From the NCBI GenBank assembly GCA_001942185.1, contig MKJV01000087.1, positions 1 to 64,000 on the forward strand: DNA of 64,000 nt, given 5' to 3'. Below the pieces are notes generated by a model. The model worked only from the letters and a program-made list of their open reading frames with translations, did not search any database and was not told the DNA's origin. Shown here one piece after another: positions 61,017-64,000 of the stretch. The stretch is from Pseudonocardia sp. CNS-004. Its GTDB lineage: Bacteria > Actinomycetota > Actinomycetes > Mycobacteriales > Pseudonocardiaceae. The translations under genes were made by a program, and so were the position numbers. Position 1 is the first letter of the stretch. Every line of letters begins with the position of its first letter.

Positions 61017-61736
61017 CTACTCACCGCGGAGCCGGTCCAGCGCCGCGCCGACCGTGGGGACCACGGTCACCCCTGGCGGCAGTGCCGGGCGCTGCACCAT
61101 CACCACCGGGACGCCCAGTTCCCGCGCCGCCGCCAGTTTGAGGGCCGGGCCGCCGCTGTTCTTGGTCACCAGCACGTCGATGCGGTGCTCGCGCAGCAGG
61201 GCGCGCTCGCCGTCGAGGGTGAACGGGCCGCGGTCGAGCAGCACCTGCATCCGTGCGGGAACGGGCGGCTCCGGCGGGTCCACCGAGCGCACCAGGAACC
61301 AGCGGTCCACGGGCGCGAAGACGGCGAGACCGGACCGGCCGGTGGTGAGGAAGATCCGATCGCCCAGCGCCGCGGCGAGGTCCGCGGCTGCGGGCAGGTC
61401 GGGCACCGTCTCCCAGCAGTCGCCCGGGACGGGGGTCCACGCCGGGCGCTGCAACCGCAGCAGCGGCACGCCGGTCACGGCACAGGCCGCCGCGGCGTGC
61501 GCCGTCATCGTCGAGGCGAACGGGTGCGTCGCGTCGACCACGGCGTCGGTGCCGTGCCCGCGCAGCCACGCCGCCAACCCGTCGACGCCACCGAAGCCAC
61601 CGACGCGGACCTCGCCGGGCAGCGGCAGCGGGGAACGCACCCGCCCGGCCAGCGACACCGTGACCTCGTGGTCGGCCACCAGCTCCCCGGCGAGCAGCCG
61701 CCCCTCTGTGGTGCCGCCGAGCACGAGCACCCTCAT
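61017..61736 (-). CDS. cobK: Precorrin-6A reductase
   Basis: This intact 239-aa protein begins MRVLVLGGTTEGRLLAGELV, the NADPH-binding start, and has VVDATHPFASTMTAHAAAAC, with the His/Thr of the active site, and DVLVTKNSGGPALKLAAARELGVPVVMVQRP. It reduces precorrin-6A to dihydro-precorrin-6B with NADPH. It overlaps cobM by four bases. Confidence 0.95.
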   Translation of the reverse strand: MRVLVLGGTTEGRLLAGELVADHEVTVSLAGRVRSPLPLPGEVRVGGFGGVDGLAAWLRGHGTDAVVDATHPFASTMTAHAAAACAVTGVPLLRLQRPAWTPVPGDCWETVPDLPAAADLAAALGDRIFLTTGRSGLAVFAPVDRWFLVRSVDPPEPPVPARMQVLLDRGPFTLDGERALLREHRIDVLVTKNSGGPALKLAAARELGVPVVMVQRPALPPGVTVVPTVGAALDRLRGE

Positions 61737-62473
61737 CGGCGGCGGGTGTCGGAGTAGAGGTGGCTGTCCGGGAAGTGTTCTGCGGCGAGCGCGGGCCCGA
61801 CGACCACGACGGCGGCCTGCCGGATCCCGGCCGCCCGCACCTGGTCCGGCATCGACGACAGCGGCCCGCGCAGGACGACCTGGTGGTCGCGGCTCGCGTG
61901 CGCGACGACCGCGGCCGGGCAGTCGGGTCCGTGTACCCCGGAGACGGCGGCCACGAGCTCGTCGATGCGGTGCACCGACAGGTGCAGCACGAGCGTGCCG
62001 CCCGCGCGGGTCAGCTCGGCGAGACCCTCGCCGTCGGGCATGGGGGTGGCCTGCGCGGAGATCCGGGTGAGCGTGACGGTCTGGGCGACCGTCGGCACCG
62101 TCAGCTCCCGGCGCAGGACGGCCGCGGCGGCGGCGTAGGCCGGCACGCCGGGGCACAGGTCGTACGGCACGCCCGCGGCGTCGAGCCGGCGCATCTGCTC
62201 CGCCAGCGCGGAGAACACCGACAGGTCGCCCGAGGCGAGCCGGGCCACGTCGAGCCCCGCGGCATGCGCGGCGACCATCTCGTCGACGATCGCAGTCAGG
62301 GTGAGGTCGGCGGTGTCGATCCGGCGGGCGCCGGGTGGGCACAGCTCCAGCATCTCCGGCGGCACGTACGTGCCGGCGTACAGGCAGACCTGCGACGCCG
62401 CGATCAGGTCGCGGGCCCGCAGCGTGAGCAGGTCCACCGCCCCCGGCCCGGCCCCGATGAAGTGCACGGTCAT
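61733..62473 (-). CDS. cobM: Precorrin-4 C11-methyltransferase
   Basis: This intact 246-aa protein begins MTVHFIGAGPGAVDLLTLRARDLI, the tetrapyrrole methylase motif, with VCLYAGTYVPPEMLELCPPGAR, VARLASGDLSVFSALAEQMRRL and LCPGVPAYAAAAAVLRREL typical of CobM/CbiF. It uses SAM to methylate C11 of precorrin-4. It overlaps cobL (ATGA) on one side and cobK on the other. Confidence 0.95.
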   Translation of the reverse strand: MTVHFIGAGPGAVDLLTLRARDLIAASQVCLYAGTYVPPEMLELCPPGARRIDTADLTLTAIVDEMVAAHAAGLDVARLASGDLSVFSALAEQMRRLDAAGVPYDLCPGVPAYAAAAAVLRRELTVPTVAQTVTLTRISAQATPMPDGEGLAELTRAGGTLVLHLSVHRIDELVAAVSGVHGPDCPAAVVAHASRDHQVVLRGPLSSMPDQVRAAGIRQAAVVVVGPALAAEHFPDSHLYSDTRRR

Positions 62474-63690
62474 GACGGCTTCTCCACGCTCCAGATCGTG
62501 ACGGGCATGGCGGGGCGCCATCCGGTGAACCCGCCCAGCGGTGCGGCCCGCGCCACCGAGAGCCGGGTGAGCTCGCCGCCGAGGCGCGAGCGGGCAGTGG
62601 CGAGCGCCCCTTCCGACTCGACGGTGACGGCGTTGGCCACCAGCCTGCCGCCCGGGCGCAGCGCCTCCCAGCACCGCGTCAGCACACCCTCGACGGTGAG
62701 CCCGCCCCCGATGAACACGGCATCGGGCTCCGGAAGGTCGGCCAGCGCGCCGGGGGCCCGCCCCGTCACCACCCGAACGCCCGGTACGCCCAGCGCGTCG
62801 GCGTTGGTGCGGATCCGGTCCGCCCGTGCGGGCTCGGCCTCCACCGCGACGGCCCGGCAGGCGGGGTGCGCGCGCATCCACTCCAGGGCGATCGACCCGT
62901 TTCCGGCGCCGACGTCCCACAGCAGCTCACCGCGGCGCGGGCCCAGCAGCGCCAGCGTCACGGCCCGGACCTCACGCTTGGTCAGCTGGCCGTCGTGGTC
63001 GTAGGCGTCGTCGGGCAGACCGGGGGTGAGCGCGCGAGGACGCGCGTCCGGGCCCGCGACGCAGTGCACCGCGAGGATGTTGAGCGCGTCGCCGGGCGCG
63101 TGCGCCCAGTGCCGGGCAGTGCCCGTCACTCTGCGCTCGGCCGACCCGCCGAGCTGCTCGAACACGGTCAACGGGCTGTCACCCCACCCGTCGGCCGCCA
63201 GCATCGCGGCCACCCGCCCCGGCGTGCCGGCACCCTCGCTCAGCACCAGCACCCGCGCACCCGGCGCGAGCGCGCGGCGCAGCGCCGCGAGCGACCGCCC
63301 GACGGCGCTCACCACCTCGACGCCGTCGACGGCCCAGCCCAGCCGGGCGCACGCCAGCGACACCGACGACGGGTGGGTCAGCACGTCGACCGCGTCCGGA
63401 CCGAGCACCCTCAGAAGCGTCGTGCCCAGACCGTGGAACATCGGGTCGCCGCTGGCCAGCGCGCACACCCTGCGTCCGCGCAGCCCGGCGAACAGCTCCG
63501 GCAGCGCGGGCACCATGGGCGAGGGCCATGCCCGCGTCTCGGCGTCGGTGTGGCCCGCGACGAGCGCGAGCTGGCGGCGCCCGCCCAGCACGACCTCGGC
63601 GGCGCGCACCGCGGCCCGCCCCGGCGCGGCCAGCCCGGCCCAACCGTCGGCGCCGATGCCGACCACCACGACCTTCGCGCTGCCGGTCAA
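62470..63690 (-). CDS. cobL: Precorrin-6Y C5,15-methyltransferase (decarboxylating), CbiE-CbiT fusion
   Basis: This intact chain of about 406 aa is best started at TTG 63690, overlapping the stop of the PPOX gene in TTGA. The N-terminal CbiE half has VVVVGIGADGWAGLAAPGRAAV, VCALASGDPMFHGLGTTLL and THPSSVSLACARLGW. The CbiT half from about residue 220 has LTKREVRAVTLALLGPRRGELLWDVGAGNGSIALEWMRAHP, a Rossmann-type SAM site, and AVFIGGGLTVEGVLTRCWEALRPGGRLVANAV. It methylates C5 and C15 and decarboxylates the C12 acetate. It heads the cobL-cobM-cobK unit after the PPOX gene. Confidence 0.94.
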   Translation of the reverse strand: MTGSAKVVVVGIGADGWAGLAAPGRAAVRAAEVVLGGRRQLALVAGHTDAETRAWPSPMVPALPELFAGLRGRRVCALASGDPMFHGLGTTLLRVLGPDAVDVLTHPSSVSLACARLGWAVDGVEVVSAVGRSLAALRRALAPGARVLVLSEGAGTPGRVAAMLAADGWGDSPLTVFEQLGGSAERRVTGTARHWAHAPGDALNILAVHCVAGPDARPRALTPGLPDDAYDHDGQLTKREVRAVTLALLGPRRGELLWDVGAGNGSIALEWMRAHPACRAVAVEAEPARADRIRTNADALGVPGVRVVTGRAPGALADLPEPDAVFIGGGLTVEGVLTRCWEALRPGGRLVANAVTVESEGALATARSRLGGELTRLSVARAAPLGGFTGWRPAMPVTIWSVEKPS

Positions 63691-64000
63691 CGGACGCTTC
63701 CCAGTATCCGATCGACCGCGATCTCCAGCACGACCCGCTCGGGGTGCGGCCGCGGGGTGCGGTAGCGCTGCGCGTAGCGGCGTTCGGCCTCGGCCACCGA
63801 CGCCCGGTCCGACCGGACGATCCCGCGGCCCTGCAAGGTCGACCACCGGGTGCCGTCGATCCCGGTGACCGCGACCCGCGCACCGCCCTCCCCCGCCGCG
63901 AGCACGTTGCGGATCTTCTGCGAGCCGCGCCGGGCGATCACGCGCGCCAACCCGCCCGCCAGGTCGACGGTGACCCCGACGGCCACGGTGTGCGGGGTGC
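63687..64000 (-). CDS. PPOX-class (pyridoxamine 5'-phosphate oxidase fold) F420/flavin-dependent protein, partial
   Basis: The gene runs off the right edge; about 100 residues are visible to the TGA at 63687. TVAVGVTVDLAGGLARVIARRGSQKIRNVL and VAVTGIDGTRWSTLQGRGIVRSDRASVAEAERRYAQRY match the split-barrel PPOX family of actinobacteria, many of which bind F420 (RNVL and the GxG loop). It is coupled to cobL by TTGA, so it is transcribed with the cobalamin genes, although F420-binding members have no known role in cobalamin synthesis. Confidence 0.82.
   Translation of the reverse strand, partial: TPHTVAVGVTVDLAGGLARVIARRGSQKIRNVLAAGEGGARVAVTGIDGTRWSTLQGRGIVRSDRASVAEAERRYAQRYRTPRPHPERVVLEIAVDRILGSVR

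Overview
The window is 64 kb of very GC-rich DNA with densely packed, often ATGA/GTGA-coupled genes. Its gene content points to an actinomycete of the Pseudonocardiales type, probably Pseudonocardia or a relative: a red-type form I RuBisCO operon, F420-type (DDN and PPOX) oxidoreductases, aerobic cobalamin genes including a CobIJ fusion, and a Pls/PosA-like peptide synthetase. No rRNA, tRNA, CRISPR array, transposase or phage gene was recognised.

A feature of the whole window is that about half of the genes, including housekeeping ones (cbbL, cbbS, cbbX, cobN, cobG, cobIJ, cobF, HMG-CoA lyase), are interrupted by one or more frameshifts. Where the family sequence allows the missing base to be placed, it is almost always one G or C lost from a GG/CC run. 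I read these as sequencing or assembly errors and annotate each gene as one unit with approximate break positions. Amino acid lengths given for such genes are after repair.

Layout. 1-2167: end of superoxide dismutase and an S9 peptidase. 2673-7971: a possible leader peptide, a Pls/PosA-type single-module NRPS with a membrane and hexapeptide C-terminus, and a coupled M1 aminopeptidase. 7978-10804: polysaccharide deacetylase and two divergent GT2 glycosyltransferases. 10794-14392: LysR regulator facing an MTOX/sarcosine-oxidase-like flavoenzyme and a Rieske oxygenase, a likely N-methyl-compound degradation unit. 14686-18054: SNF2 helicase and a broken STAND/WD40 gene. 18208-22092: TctA/TctB-like transporter facing a GAF-PucR regulator. 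Palindromic repeats lie at about 16835-17060 and 22093-22460.

22569-30141 is the metabolic core: a DDN-family protein, degradative HMG-CoA reductase and HMG-CoA lyase (mevalonate to acetyl-CoA plus acetoacetate), then cbbL-cbbS-cbbX-cbbR-prk of the Calvin cycle behind a 26-bp palindromic operator. 30130-38588: a CDF zinc-type exporter, then an operon of serine-glyoxylate-type aminotransferase, FAD/Fe-S dehydrogenase and FAH-family hydrolase, facing a MatC-like carrier, with a GntR regulator. Near-identical operators lie in the shared promoter region and in the gntR promoter. This unit could recycle glycolate/glyoxylate, which would suit a RuBisCO-bearing cell.

38852-44909: a small acidic protein, a YibE/F protein, and a copper/redox set (four-helix membrane protein, PepSY protein, PCu(A)C chaperone, Tat-exported DyP peroxidase). 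44879-49645: a complete peptide/nickel-type ABC importer. 49752-63690: cobalamin genes cobF and cobN (minus, behind a cobalamin riboswitch), cobG-cobH-cobIJ (plus) and cobK-cobM-cobL (minus). An unrelated SRPBCC-ArsR-MFS-DUF899 unit with twin ArsR-type operators sits inside this cobalamin region. The window ends in a PPOX-fold F420/flavin protein.
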